64,000 nucleotides of DNA. Source: an uncultured Lachnospiraceae bacterium (GTDB lineage: Bacteria; Bacillota; Clostridia; Lachnospirales; Lachnospiraceae). The DNA lies in the NCBI GenBank assembly GCA_900317585.1, contig ONHG01000019.1, forward strand, positions 1 through 64,000, read 5' to 3'. The translations under genes and the position numbers were made by a program. This document shows, piece by piece, positions 24,657 through 33,463 of this stretch. The notes under the pieces are model-generated. The model was not told where the DNA came from. It saw only the letters and a list, made by a program, of their open reading frames with translations, and searched no databases. Position 1 is the first letter of the stretch. Each line of letters begins with the position of its first letter.

Positions 24657-24717
24657 ATGCAGTTCAGTTAAGCGATGACAGGGGCGCTTTTAACAGCCTC
24701 AGGAAAAGGAAACGGAA

Positions 24718-26409
24718 ATGAAGATTAATAAAAAAGCATTATTACTGGGTACAATGGCATTTGTGATTGTGGCAGCATCAGGCATGGTAAGTGCATATGC
24801 AAGCGGTTCGTCAGGCACAAAGAAGGCAAAGGTACAGACAATTACAGAGGGTGTGTGCATTGGCAGTGTGGATGTAGGCGGTATGACAAAGGAAGAAGCA
24901 AAAAAAGCAGTTGATGCCTATGTTGACAGCATAAAGGATACATCCTTTTCATTAAAGGGCGCCAATGGTTCATTTGATGCAACAGCACAGGAAATGTCTG
25001 TTTCGGCGGACACTGATGCAGCGGCGGACGAGGCTCTTTCAGTGTGCCATGAGGGCAGCCTGATTGACAGATTTGTGGAGTCAGAGGAACTCAAAAAGGG
25101 CAATGTTGCCGTCAATATGTATCTGTCGGTTGATAAGCAAAAGACCGCAAATATGATTTATGACAAGAGCGACGATCTCAATATAAAGGCAGTTAACAAT
25201 TCGCTGCAGAGAAACGGTGACAGCTTCGATTTTGTCCCGGGACAGGAAGGCAAAGAGGTTGATGTGGTAAAATCTGTCTATGCCATAAATGATTTTTTGC
25301 AGAATAGCTGGGATGGTTCGGCGAATGAGATAGAGCTGGTCACAAATACGGTCCAGCCGAGGGGCTCAAAGGAGGAGCTCTCAAAGATTAAGGATAATCT
25401 GGGAGGCTTTTCTACAGATTTCAGCAGCTCGGCAGCAGGGCGTGCAGCCAATGTAAAGAACGCGTGCAGCCTGATAAACGGCAGTGTCATATATCCGGGT
25501 GAGCAGTTCTCGGTTTACGAGGCTATCAGCCCTATCACAACTGACAACGGCTATCAGATAGCAGGCGCATACGAGAACGGTCAGGTAGTGGACTCGGTAG
25601 GCGGAGGCGTGTGCCAGGTTGCTACCACACTCTACAATGCGGTTATAAGGGCTGAGCTTGAGATAGTGCAGCGCTACAACCATTCCATGATAGTAAACTA
25701 CGTAAAGCCATCTGACGATGCGGCAATCGCAGGTACCTACAAGGATCTTAAGTTTAAAAATAATCTGGACAATCCGGTGTATATAGAGGGATATTGCAGT
25801 GGTGGAGTCATCACCTTCAATGTGTACGGAGTGGAGACGAGACCGGCAAACAGGGAAATTTCATTCAGGAGTGAGACGATTTCCGAGGAGGATCCGGTTA
25901 CGCAGTTTAAGTTTGATGCAGGTCATCCGGTTGGCTATTTCCACACTGAGCAGTCTGCGCACAAGGGACTTACAGCAAGGCTCTGGAAGACGGTTACAGT
26001 CGATGGTGCAGTGCAGAGTGATGAGGTATTCAACAACAGCAAGTACAAGTCATCACCAAAAATCGTGACGGTTGGCACAGGAGGAGCATCAGCGGAGGTT
26101 GTTGCGCAGCTTCAGGCGGCGGCAGCGGCTAATGATGAGGGCTCGGTTAAATCCATTGCTGCGTCTGCGGCAGCAACGGTTCAGGCAGCACAGGCACAGG
26201 CGGCACAGGCAGCACAGACTCAGACACAGGATCCGAATGCGGCAGGGCAGACACAGGGCGCGCAGACCCAGACTACAGATCCGAATGCAGCAGGGCAGGC
26301 ACAGGGCACGCAGACACAGCAGCCGACAGACCAGAATGCAGCAGGGCAGGCACAGGGCACCCAGACACAGCAGCCGGCGGGACAGACACAGGGAGCACAG
26401 ACGCAGTAA
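24718..26409 (+). CDS. VanW-family cell-wall protein with Gln-rich tail
   Basis: A 563-residue exported protein. A signal sequence lies at about 5-27 (LLGTMAFVIVAASGMVSAYA). PG-binding-4-like segments follow (VGGMTKEEAKKAVDAYVDSI), then a second segment near 128-210. The VanW domain is strong: GSVIYPGEQFSVYEAISPIT (about 257-276), DSVGGGVCQVATTLYNAVI and ELEIVQRYNHSMIVNYVKPS. The tail from about 480 is built of AQAAQAAQ runs and QTQDPNAAGQTQGAQ-like repeats, a flexible wall-spanning or secreted linker. VanW proteins are linked to peptidoglycan, though the activity is not settled. The tail repeats look expandable. Confidence 0.88.
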   Translation: MKINKKALLLGTMAFVIVAASGMVSAYASGSSGTKKAKVQTITEGVCIGSVDVGGMTKEEAKKAVDAYVDSIKDTSFSLKGANGSFDATAQEMSVSADTDAAADEALSVCHEGSLIDRFVESEELKKGNVAVNMYLSVDKQKTANMIYDKSDDLNIKAVNNSLQRNGDSFDFVPGQEGKEVDVVKSVYAINDFLQNSWDGSANEIELVTNTVQPRGSKEELSKIKDNLGGFSTDFSSSAAGRAANVKNACSLINGSVIYPGEQFSVYEAISPITTDNGYQIAGAYENGQVVDSVGGGVCQVATTLYNAVIRAELEIVQRYNHSMIVNYVKPSDDAAIAGTYKDLKFKNNLDNPVYIEGYCSGGVITFNVYGVETRPANREISFRSETISEEDPVTQFKFDAGHPVGYFHTEQSAHKGLTARLWKTVTVDGAVQSDEVFNNSKYKSSPKIVTVGTGGASAEVVAQLQAAAAANDEGSVKSIAASAAATVQAAQAQAAQAAQTQTQDPNAAGQTQGAQTQTTDPNAAGQAQGTQTQQPTDQNAAGQAQGTQTQQPAGQTQGAQTQ

Positions 26410-26507
26410 ATGCCCGCAGGTAGTTGTTTCTGATGTGGTTATTTGCAATCAATGCACCGGGCTGCAACAGTATACAAAACATATTATTATTAGGAACAGG
26501 AAAACAC

Positions 26508-27509
26508 ATGAAAAACGGTAAAATATCAGAGTCGGTTTTAAAGCGCTCTGTCTTAAAACAACTTCATACCAAAAGCGACAGAATACTTTTTAAACCGGCA
26601 GTAGGTGAGGACTGTGCGGTGATTTCCATGCAGGCAGGCGGCCAAACTAAGTTAGTTACTGCTACCCAGACGTTCACACTTGATGTATCGGATAAGCATG
26701 TGCGTGCTAACTGCGCAGTTTATGATGCATTGAACAATATTTATGCCATGGGGGCAAGTCCTATTGGGATAGAGCTGGCACTGCTTGTACCTACCACAGA
26801 AAACGAAGCCGTGCTTCGTGAGACGGTGAGAGAGATTGATGCTGTATGTGAGGAAGCAGGCATTGTGGTGCTTGGTGGGCATACACAGGTGAGCCGTGCG
26901 GTGAAGAATATCGTGGTGACAGTTACAGCAATAGGTGAGGCCTATGAGCAGGCGCTTACACCATCATCGGCAGCAGCACCGGGCATGGACGTAATAGTGA
27001 CAGGCTATGTGGGGCTTGAGGGCACCGCAATTCTTGCAAATGAGAAAAGAGCCGAGCTTGAAACGAGATTTTCCAAGGCATTTATAGATAAATCAGCAGC
27101 ATATATAGACCATATTTCCACCGCAATGGAGGCTGCATCCGCGATTGGCGCCGGTGTGGCGGCAATCCATGACGCTTCGCAGGGAGGCATCTTTGGAGCA
27201 CTCTGGGATATGGCAGAGGCTTCGGGAATTGGTCTTGACATCGATTTAAAGAAGCTCCCTATCAGGCAGGATACGATTGAAATAAGTGAATTTTTTGACA
27301 TAAACCCGTATAAGCTTTTGTCAGGAGGAAGTCTGATAATCATAGCTGCAGATGGTACCCGCGTGGTCAGAGAGCTTGAGAAAACAGGACAAAATGCTGT
27401 TATAGTCGGTGCCACAACCGATTCAAACGACAGAGTGCTGATTTCCGGCGAGGAGAGACGATTTTTGGAGACTGCCCAGACTGACGAGATATACAAGGTT
27501 TTCAACTAA
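26508..27509 (+). CDS. AIR synthase-related protein (HypE/ThiL-like fold)
   Basis: A 333-residue cytoplasmic protein of the PurM/HypE/SelD fold. It shows PAVGEDCAVISM (phosphate/metal-binding Asp), DALNNIYAMGASPIGIELAL (the 'n..a.ma..p' motif), VVLGGHTQVSRAVKNIVVTV, and in the C-domain AIHDASQGGIFGALWDMAEA ('H.s.gG...al.e....sg'). The hydrogenase-maturation protein HypE ends in a conserved Cys that is absent here. Members without it are known in amino-acid and ATP-using pathways of unclear role. I use the ATG at 26508, preceded by AGGAACAGG. It is separated by a hairpin cluster from an Lrp regulator. Confidence 0.8.
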   Translation: MKNGKISESVLKRSVLKQLHTKSDRILFKPAVGEDCAVISMQAGGQTKLVTATQTFTLDVSDKHVRANCAVYDALNNIYAMGASPIGIELALLVPTTENEAVLRETVREIDAVCEEAGIVVLGGHTQVSRAVKNIVVTVTAIGEAYEQALTPSSAAAPGMDVIVTGYVGLEGTAILANEKRAELETRFSKAFIDKSAAYIDHISTAMEAASAIGAGVAAIHDASQGGIFGALWDMAEASGIGLDIDLKKLPIRQDTIEISEFFDINPYKLLSGGSLIIIAADGTRVVRELEKTGQNAVIVGATTDSNDRVLISGEERRFLETAQTDEIYKVFN

Positions 27510-27525
27510 TATATTTGAATCAGGA

Positions 27526-27660
27526 GTTACTGGTCACACCTAACAGTGTGACCAGCAACGATTACAGCCCATTTAAAATGCCTCTACGAGGCAGGGGCTG
27601 TAATCACTCAATAATTAACACTATGGCGCATAGCTTGACAGCGTGGTGTCAAGCTTGCGT
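27526..27660. repeat. Cluster of three hairpins, including repeat family B
   Basis: Hairpin 1 is GTTACTGGTCACAC / GTGTGACCAGCAAC (27526-27559, family B). Hairpin 2 is GATTACAGCCC / GGGCTGTAATC (27560-27605), with an inner GCCT / AGGC stem. Hairpin 3 is GCTTGACA / TGTCAAGC (about 27637-27655). No T run follows any of them. The first arm of hairpin 2 recurs at 10814. It lies between a gene end and an Lrp-type regulator start. Confidence 0.7.
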
Positions 27661-27691
27661 CTGAACAGTAACAATCAGGAGACTATATATC

Positions 27692-28174
27692 ATGAGAGAA
27701 AAGATATTAACATTTATAGAGAAAAACAGCAGGATAAACCTGAATGAGCTTGCAATCATGCTTGGTGTGGATGAGGCAAGTGTGGCAAACGAGATTGCTG
27801 CTATGGAGCAGGAGAATGTCATATGCGGATATCACACACTGATTGACTGGGACAAGGCAGGCCTTGAGAAGGTCACAGCCATGATAGAGGTCAGAGTGAC
27901 ACCACAGCGCGGCATGGGCTTCGACAAGATTGCCGAGCGTATATACAACTATCCTGAGGTGAAGTCTGTATACCTTATCTCAGGCGGCTTCGACCTCATG
28001 GTCACACTCGAGGGCAAGACTCTGCGCGAGGTATCACAGTTTGTGACAGATAAGCTTTCTACACTGGATCAGGTGCTTTCGACAAAGACAAACTTTATTC
28101 TGAAGAAATACAAGGACCACGGAACTATCATGGCGGCACCTGTCAAATCCGATGAAAGGGGAATTATGTCATAA
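27692..28174 (+). CDS. Lrp/AsnC-family transcriptional regulator
   Basis: A 160-residue regulator. The N-terminal winged HTH is KILTFIEKNSRINLNELAIM followed by LGVDEASVANEIAAMEQENV. The RAM (amino-acid-sensing) domain has VTAMIEVRVTPQRGMGFDKI, VKSVYLISGGFDLMVTLEGK and LREVSQFVTDKLSTLDQV. It ends with TAA sharing one base with the ATG of the next gene, so it is translationally coupled to the aminotransferase. This implies control of amino-acid use by the enzyme's substrate class. The RBS CAGGAG precedes the ATG. Confidence 0.93.
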   Translation: MREKILTFIEKNSRINLNELAIMLGVDEASVANEIAAMEQENVICGYHTLIDWDKAGLEKVTAMIEVRVTPQRGMGFDKIAERIYNYPEVKSVYLISGGFDLMVTLEGKTLREVSQFVTDKLSTLDQVLSTKTNFILKKYKDHGTIMAAPVKSDERGIMS

Positions 28175-29352
28175 TGAGAGACCCTTTATCCAGTACAATA
28201 AAGACTATCCAGCCATCGGGCATCCGTAAGTTTTTTGATATAGTGAGCGAGATGAAGGATGCGATTTCACTCGGAGTAGGTGAGCCTGATTTTGACACAC
28301 CGTGGCATATCAGGGATGAGGGCATATATTCCCTTGAAAAGGGACGCACCTTCTACACCTCAAATGCCGGACTCAAGGAGTTAAAGGTTGAGATTGCAAG
28401 ATATCTCGACAGAAGATACGGCATGACATATGATTACAACAAAGAGATCATGGTAACTGTCGGCGGCAGCGAGGCTATAGATATCGCACTGCGCGCCATG
28501 CTCGATGCGGGAGATGAAGTAATTATCCCACAGCCAAGCTATGTTTCATATGTGCCATGTACTGTGCTGGCAGGTGGCACACCTGTGATTGTGGAGCTCA
28601 AGGAGGAAAATGATTTCAGGCTGACAGCCGAGGAGCTTGAGGCTGTTATCACTCCAAAGACAAAGATACTTATCATGCCTTTCCCTAATAATCCTACAGG
28701 CGCTATCATGGAAAAAGCAGACCTTGAAGCAATCGTTCAGGTGGTTAAGGAGCATGATCTGTTTGTGATAAGTGACGAGATTTATTCAGAGCTTACATAT
28801 GTGGATAAGCATGTATCTATAGCATCGTTTCCGGGAATGAAGGAGCGCACAGTGCTCATAAACGGTTTTTCCAAGGCTTATGCCATGACAGGCTGGAGGC
28901 TTGGATATGCATGTGCACCTGAGACCATTTTAAAGCAGATGCTAAAGATTCATCAGTTTGCAATCATGTGTGCGCCGACCACGAGCCAGTATGCGGCTGT
29001 CGAGGCTATGAAAAACGGCGATGAGGATGTTGCACAGATGAGGGAGGAATACAACGGCCGCAGACGCTATGTGCTTCACCGCTTTAAGGAGATGGGGCTT
29101 AAGTGCTTTGAGCCTTTCGGAGCCTTTTATGCGTTCCCAAGCATCAAGGAGTTTGGCATGACATCCGATGAGTTTGCCACAAAGCTTCTAAACAGCAAGA
29201 AGATTGCCGTGGTTCCGGGAACTGCATTCGGAGAGTGCGGTGAGGGCTTTTTACGTATATCATATGCATATTCGCTTGATGATTTAAAGGAGGCGCTCGG
29301 CCGCATTGAGGAGTTTGTCACAGAGCTTCGCGCCGGGATGGATAATAAATAG
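28174..29352 (+). CDS. PLP-dependent aminotransferase (class I/II)
   Basis: A 392-residue fold-type I aminotransferase. Visible motifs are SLGVGEPDFDTPWHI (about 28-42), MVTVGGSEAIDIALRAML (cofactor phosphate region), FPNNPTGAIMEKADLE, VISDEIYSELTY (Asp to the PLP ring nitrogen), NGFSKAYAMTGWRLGYA (the Schiff-base Lys, about 233) and FLRISYAYSLDDLKEAL (substrate Arg). The substrate is unclear; the sequence resembles clostridial PatA / aspartate-type enzymes. Its start overlaps the Lrp gene by one base and no second RBS is needed. It is followed 21 bp later by trmL. Confidence 0.93.
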   Translation: MRDPLSSTIKTIQPSGIRKFFDIVSEMKDAISLGVGEPDFDTPWHIRDEGIYSLEKGRTFYTSNAGLKELKVEIARYLDRRYGMTYDYNKEIMVTVGGSEAIDIALRAMLDAGDEVIIPQPSYVSYVPCTVLAGGTPVIVELKEENDFRLTAEELEAVITPKTKILIMPFPNNPTGAIMEKADLEAIVQVVKEHDLFVISDEIYSELTYVDKHVSIASFPGMKERTVLINGFSKAYAMTGWRLGYACAPETILKQMLKIHQFAIMCAPTTSQYAAVEAMKNGDEDVAQMREEYNGRRRYVLHRFKEMGLKCFEPFGAFYAFPSIKEFGMTSDEFATKLLNSKKIAVVPGTAFGECGEGFLRISYAYSLDDLKEALGRIEEFVTELRAGMDNK

Positions 29353-29373
29353 TTTAAATTGACAGGAGACAAA

Positions 29374-29877
29374 ATGGCAAAGCTGAACATAGTGTTACAT
29401 GAGCCGGAAATTCCGGCAAATACAGGAAATATCGGAAGAACCTGCGTCGCGACAGGCACGAGGCTTCATCTTATAGAGCCGCTTGGATTCTCACTTTCAG
29501 AGAAGGCACTAAAGAGAGCCGGAATGGATTACTGGAAGGACCTTGACGTTACCACATATGTGGACTGGGAGGATTTCCTTGAGAAAAATCCGGGCGCAAA
29601 GATATATTATGCGACAACAAAGGGCAGACATGTGTACTCTGATGCTCATTTTGAGCCCGACTGCTATATTATGTTTGGCAAGGAAAGCGCAGGCATTCCG
29701 GAGGATATACTAAAGGAGCATCCGGATGAGTGCATCAGGATACCGATGATAGGTGAGACAAGGTCACTTAATTTGTCAAATTCAGTAGCTATCGTGCTCT
29801 ACGAGGCATTGAGACAGAATAATTTTGATCATATGAGGCTTGAGGGAGAGCTTCATCACCTGAGCTGGGATGACTAA
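29374..29877 (+). CDS. trmL: tRNA (cytidine(34)-2'-O)-methyltransferase
   Basis: A 167-residue SPOUT methyltransferase that methylates the wobble ribose of tRNA-Leu. The opening MAKLNIVLHEPEIPANTGNI plus GRTCVATGTRLHLIEPLGF is typical of TrmL. The trefoil-knot SAM site shows IMFGKESAGIPEDIL and RSLNLSNSVAIVLYEALRQ. I use the ATG at 29374 with AGGAG seven bases upstream; a TTG five codons earlier lies before that site. Length equals the family norm. Confidence 0.95.
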   Translation: MAKLNIVLHEPEIPANTGNIGRTCVATGTRLHLIEPLGFSLSEKALKRAGMDYWKDLDVTTYVDWEDFLEKNPGAKIYYATTKGRHVYSDAHFEPDCYIMFGKESAGIPEDILKEHPDECIRIPMIGETRSLNLSNSVAIVLYEALRQNNFDHMRLEGELHHLSWDD

Positions 29878-29967
29878 ATCAAGCGGCAAAGCGCATATTT
29901 TTTGGCAGCTATGTGGGCTTTAACAGCTATGATAATTGTAAATACGGTAGATTTTTAGGAAAAAGAA

Positions 29968-30825
29968 ATGGGCATAATTAAAACAAGCAAATTAGTACAT
30001 GAATTTATACGAAGAGACGAGGAAGGCAATGTAGAGTCAATCACTACAGCACTCGACAACGTAAACCTCGACATAAAAGAGGGACAGTTTATTGCAATCC
30101 TCGGTCATAATGGTTCAGGAAAATCAACTCTTGCAAAGCATATCAATGCACTTCTTGCGCCGAGCGACGGCACCATATGGGTGGATGGCATGGATGTGTC
30201 AAAGGAAGAAAATGTCATACCTGTCAGGAAAAGTGCAGGTATGGTTTTCCAGAATCCCGACAATCAGATTATCGCCAATGTCGTGGAGGAGGATGTGGGC
30301 TTTGGACCTGAGAATATCGGTGTGCCGACAGATGAAATCTGGCAGCGCGTGGACTATGCACTAAGGGCTGTCGGTATGACAAAGTACCGCACACATTCAC
30401 CGAACAAGCTCTCCGGAGGACAGAAGCAGCGTGTGGCAATCGCGGGAGTTGTGGCAATGGAGCCAAAATGTATAGTATTTGACGAGCCTACAGCCATGCT
30501 TGACCCAAACGGCCGCAAGGAGGTCATAGCCACAGCCCATGAGCTCAATAAGAAAAAGGGCGTGACCATCATTCTCATCACCCATTACATGGAGGAGGTG
30601 GTCGGCGCAGACCATGTCTATGTCATGGAAAAGGGCAGGGTGGTCATGGACGGCACACCGCGTGAGATTTTTTCAAGGGTGGACGAGCTGAAGGAGCACA
30701 GGCTTGATGTGCCACAGGTGACACTGGTAGCCGATGAGCTCAAAAAGGCAGGCCTTGATATCCCTGATGGAATCCTGACGAGAGAAGAGCTTGTAAATGC
30801 GCTTGTTGCGCTGAAAAACAGATAG
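29968..30825 (+). CDS. ecfA1: Energy-coupling factor transporter ATPase EcfA1
   Basis: A 285-residue ABC ATPase of an ECF vitamin transporter. Walker A is [15 protein letters not shown] (about 44-58), the Q-loop is [20 protein letters not shown], the signature is [18 protein letters not shown] and Walker B is [18 protein letters not shown], with the switch His in LITHYMEEV. It pairs with EcfA2 and drives EcfT with interchangeable S components, none of which is encoded here, so this is a group II (shared) module. The N-terminal insert [17 protein letters not shown] is common in EcfA1. The RBS is weak (TTTTTAGGAAAAAGAA). Confidence 0.96.
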   Translation: MGIIKTSKLVHEFIRRDEEGNVESITTALDNVNLDIKEGQFIAILGHNGSGKSTLAKHINALLAPSDGTIWVDGMDVSKEENVIPVRKSAGMVFQNPDNQIIANVVEEDVGFGPENIGVPTDEIWQRVDYALRAVGMTKYRTHSPNKLSGGQKQRVAIAGVVAMEPKCIVFDEPTAMLDPNGRKEVIATAHELNKKKGVTIILITHYMEEVVGADHVYVMEKGRVVMDGTPREIFSRVDELKEHRLDVPQVTLVADELKKAGLDIPDGILTREELVNALVALKNR

Positions 30826-30837
30826 GCGGGAGAAAAT

Positions 30838-31683
30838 ATGTCAATAATACTAGATCACATAAACTATTGCTACAGTGCCGACTCAGCCTACAAGGTGCAG
30901 GCACTTAAGGATGTAAGCCTTGAGATAAATGATGGAGAGTTTATCGGAATAATCGGTCACACCGGTTCGGGAAAATCCACACTTATCCAGCATATGAACG
31001 GCCTTTTGAAGGCGACAAGCGGTCATATATACTACAATGGACAGGATATATATGACAATGATTATGATTTAAGCAAGCTGCGTCACAAGGTGGGGATGGT
31101 GTTCCAGTATCCGGAGCATCAGCTTTTTGAGACCACCAACTTTGAGGATGTATGCTTTGGACCGAAAAATCAGGGGCTTGATAGGAAAACAGTGGAGCTA
31201 AGAGCCTATGAGGCACTGCAGAATGTACATTTTCCGGAGGATCTCTACTATCAGCCACCGTTTGATTTGTCCGGAGGACAAAAAAGGCGTGTAGCCATAG
31301 CTGGAGTACTTGCAATGCACCCTGACGTACTCATACTCGATGAGCCGACAGCGGGACTGGATCCTGCGGGCAGAGATGAGATACTGGGACTGCTTTTACA
31401 GATGAAAAAGGATCTGGGTATTACAATCATACTCGTATCACACAGCATGGAGGATGTTGCGGAGTATGTGGACCGCATCATTGTTATGAATTCAGGAGAG
31501 GTGATGTTTGACGGAGTGCCAAAGGAGGTATTCTCACACTACAAGGAGCTCGAGGCAGTCGGACTTGCAGCACCGCAGGTCACATATCTGATGCATGATC
31601 TGGCGGAAAAGGGTATACCGGTTGACCTTTCGGCGACGACAGTTGCGGAGGCGAGGGACTCAATACTAAAAGCCTTTAAATAG
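30838..31683 (+). CDS. ecfA2: Energy-coupling factor transporter ATPase EcfA2
   Basis: A 281-residue second ATPase. It has Walker A IGHTGSGKSTLIQHMNG (about 40-56), Q-loop VFQYPEHQLFETTNFEDVCF, signature LSGGQKRRVAIAGVLAM, Walker B VLILDEPTAGLDPAGRDE and His-loop LVSHSMEDVAEY. Start is 12 bp after EcfA1's stop with GGGAG upstream, so the two are co-translated. EcfT follows after 49 bp. Confidence 0.96.
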   Translation: MSIILDHINYCYSADSAYKVQALKDVSLEINDGEFIGIIGHTGSGKSTLIQHMNGLLKATSGHIYYNGQDIYDNDYDLSKLRHKVGMVFQYPEHQLFETTNFEDVCFGPKNQGLDRKTVELRAYEALQNVHFPEDLYYQPPFDLSGGQKRRVAIAGVLAMHPDVLILDEPTAGLDPAGRDEILGLLLQMKKDLGITIILVSHSMEDVAEYVDRIIVMNSGEVMFDGVPKEVFSHYKELEAVGLAAPQVTYLMHDLAEKGIPVDLSATTVAEARDSILKAFK

Positions 31684-31732
31684 CTCACCAATGCCGATAT
31701 TTTGATACAAATTATGAGGAAGGAATACAAAA

Positions 31733-32566
31733 ATGATTCGTGATATTACCATAGGCCAGTATTATCCGGCTCAGTCGCCAATACATAAACTGGACCCAAG
31801 AGTAAAGCTTTTCGCAACACTTATATATATTATTGCGCTGTTTTCCTACAAGGGAATAGCCGGTGTGCTGTTTATAGTTGCCGCGCTTGCCGCAGTTATA
31901 AAGATTTCGAAGGTGCCCTTTAAGTTCATGGTAAAGGGACTCAAATCCATTATAATACTGCTGCTTTTTACAGCATGCTTCAGCGTGTTTTTCACACAGG
32001 GAGAGTACACAATCTGGGAGTACGGTATACTGCACATTTCTGACACCGGATTGATAAATGCAGCAACCATGATGATACGACTTGTGCTGCTCATTATAGG
32101 AACCTCGCTCATGACACTCACCACCACACCCAACCAGCTCACGGACGGTCTTGAGAAATCACTGGGCTTTTTAAACAAAATACATGTTCCGGTGCATGCG
32201 ATAGCCATGATGATGTCGATAGCGCTTCGTTTTATTCCAATCCTTATTGAGGAGACGGACAAAATAATGAAAGCACAGATGGCAAGAGGAGCTGATTTTG
32301 AGCATGGAAATATCATAAAAAGAGCAAAGAGCATGGTGCCTCTTTTAGTGCCGCTTTTCGTATCGGCCTTCAGGCGTGCGGATGACCTCGCAATGGCCAT
32401 GGAGGCCAGATGCTACAATGGTGGAGAGGGCAGGACAAAGATGAAGCCGCTCGTATATGAAAAGGACGATAAAATAGCATATCTTTTCATATTTGCGTTT
32501 TTAGCGGTTGTGATAGTGCTTAGAATCCTTCTGCCGGTGAATCTGGGCAATCTTATTTTCAGATAG
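31733..32566 (+). CDS. ecfT: Energy-coupling factor transporter membrane protein EcfT
   Basis: A 277-residue membrane scaffold with about five helices. The start MIRDITIGQYYPAQSPIHKL, then DPRVKLFATLIYIIALFSY, is diagnostic. The coupling helices carry the two Ala-Arg motifs: IMKAQMARGADFE (about 180-192) and AMAMEARCYNGG (about 220-231), where the second is ARC instead of ARG. These contact EcfA1 and EcfA2. RBS AGGAAGG. Confidence 0.95.
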   Translation: MIRDITIGQYYPAQSPIHKLDPRVKLFATLIYIIALFSYKGIAGVLFIVAALAAVIKISKVPFKFMVKGLKSIIILLLFTACFSVFFTQGEYTIWEYGILHISDTGLINAATMMIRLVLLIIGTSLMTLTTTPNQLTDGLEKSLGFLNKIHVPVHAIAMMMSIALRFIPILIEETDKIMKAQMARGADFEHGNIIKRAKSMVPLLVPLFVSAFRRADDLAMAMEARCYNGGEGRTKMKPLVYEKDDKIAYLFIFAFLAVVIVLRILLPVNLGNLIFR

Positions 32567-32601
32567 TGAAATAGATAGTGCAGCCAAAACAGGAGAGATA
32601 T

Positions 32602-33336
32602 ATGCGTGTAAAAATGATTGTAGCCTACGATGGCACAAATTACTGCGGCTGGCAGATACAGCCAAACGGCATAACAATTGAGCAGGTATTAAACGAGCAC
32701 CTGAGCCGCCTGTTAAAGGAGGATATAAAGGTGACAGGAGCAAGCCGCACCGATGCGGGAGTGCATTCACTTGGAAATGTGTGTATGTTTGACACCAATA
32801 CCCGCATGCCGGCGGAAAAGATATCGTATGCACTGAATCAGAAGTTGCCGGAGGATATAGTGGTGGTCGATTCCTGTGAGGTAAGCGATGATTTTCATCC
32901 ACGATTCTCAAAGAGCCGTAAAACCTATGAATACCGCATATTAAATGCGAGGTTCAGAAATCCGACACGCAGGCTTGACACATATTTCTATCATTATCAG
33001 CTTGACACAGAAAAGATGAGTGAGGCCGCAAAATATCTCATCGGAGAGCATGATTTTGCAAGCTTCTGCTCGGCAAACTCGCAGGCACAGACCACAGTCC
33101 GCACGATATATGACTGTACGGTGTCAAAGGCCGGTGACATCATCACAATACGTGTGACAGGAAACGGCTTTTTATACAATATGGTGCGCATAATCGCAGG
33201 AACACTTGTGAAGATAGGTGGAAGCGATATGCCGGCAGATGCGATGAAGGGCATAATAGCCGCAACAGACAGGGCAGCAGCAGGTCCTACAGCCCCGGCA
33301 CATGGGCTTACAATGATAGGACTCAAGTACGAGTAA
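32602..33336 (+). CDS. truA: tRNA pseudouridine(38-40) synthase TruA
   Basis: A 244-residue enzyme that isomerises uridines in the anticodon arm. The catalytic Asp lies in TGASRTDAGVHSLGNVCMF (about 46-64). Other motifs are MIVAYDGTNYCGWQIQPNG, RKTYEYRILNARFRNPT and VTGNGFLYNMVRIIAGTLVK. I use the ATG at 32602 with AGGAGAG upstream; a GTG eight codons earlier precedes that site. The gene follows ecfT by 35 bp, the usual Firmicutes order. Confidence 0.96.
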   Translation: MRVKMIVAYDGTNYCGWQIQPNGITIEQVLNEHLSRLLKEDIKVTGASRTDAGVHSLGNVCMFDTNTRMPAEKISYALNQKLPEDIVVVDSCEVSDDFHPRFSKSRKTYEYRILNARFRNPTRRLDTYFYHYQLDTEKMSEAAKYLIGEHDFASFCSANSQAQTTVRTIYDCTVSKAGDIITIRVTGNGFLYNMVRIIAGTLVKIGGSDMPADAMKGIIAATDRAAAGPTAPAHGLTMIGLKYE

Positions 33337-33463
33337 CAGCTTTAGATTTTTAATATTGTATTAAGATTTTTGGAATATCCGTTTTTAGCTTCAATAATAG
33401 GCTATAATGTCGTTACTGTTAATACACGGTACGGTAAAAAGAAGCTTGGAGATGAAGACGGTT

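Noticed and set aside
26072-26521. 149-codon Arg-rich frame over the VanW tail
   Set aside because: Frame-shifted reading of CAG/GCA-rich Gln/Ala repeats; the Arg/His richness is an artefact of that.
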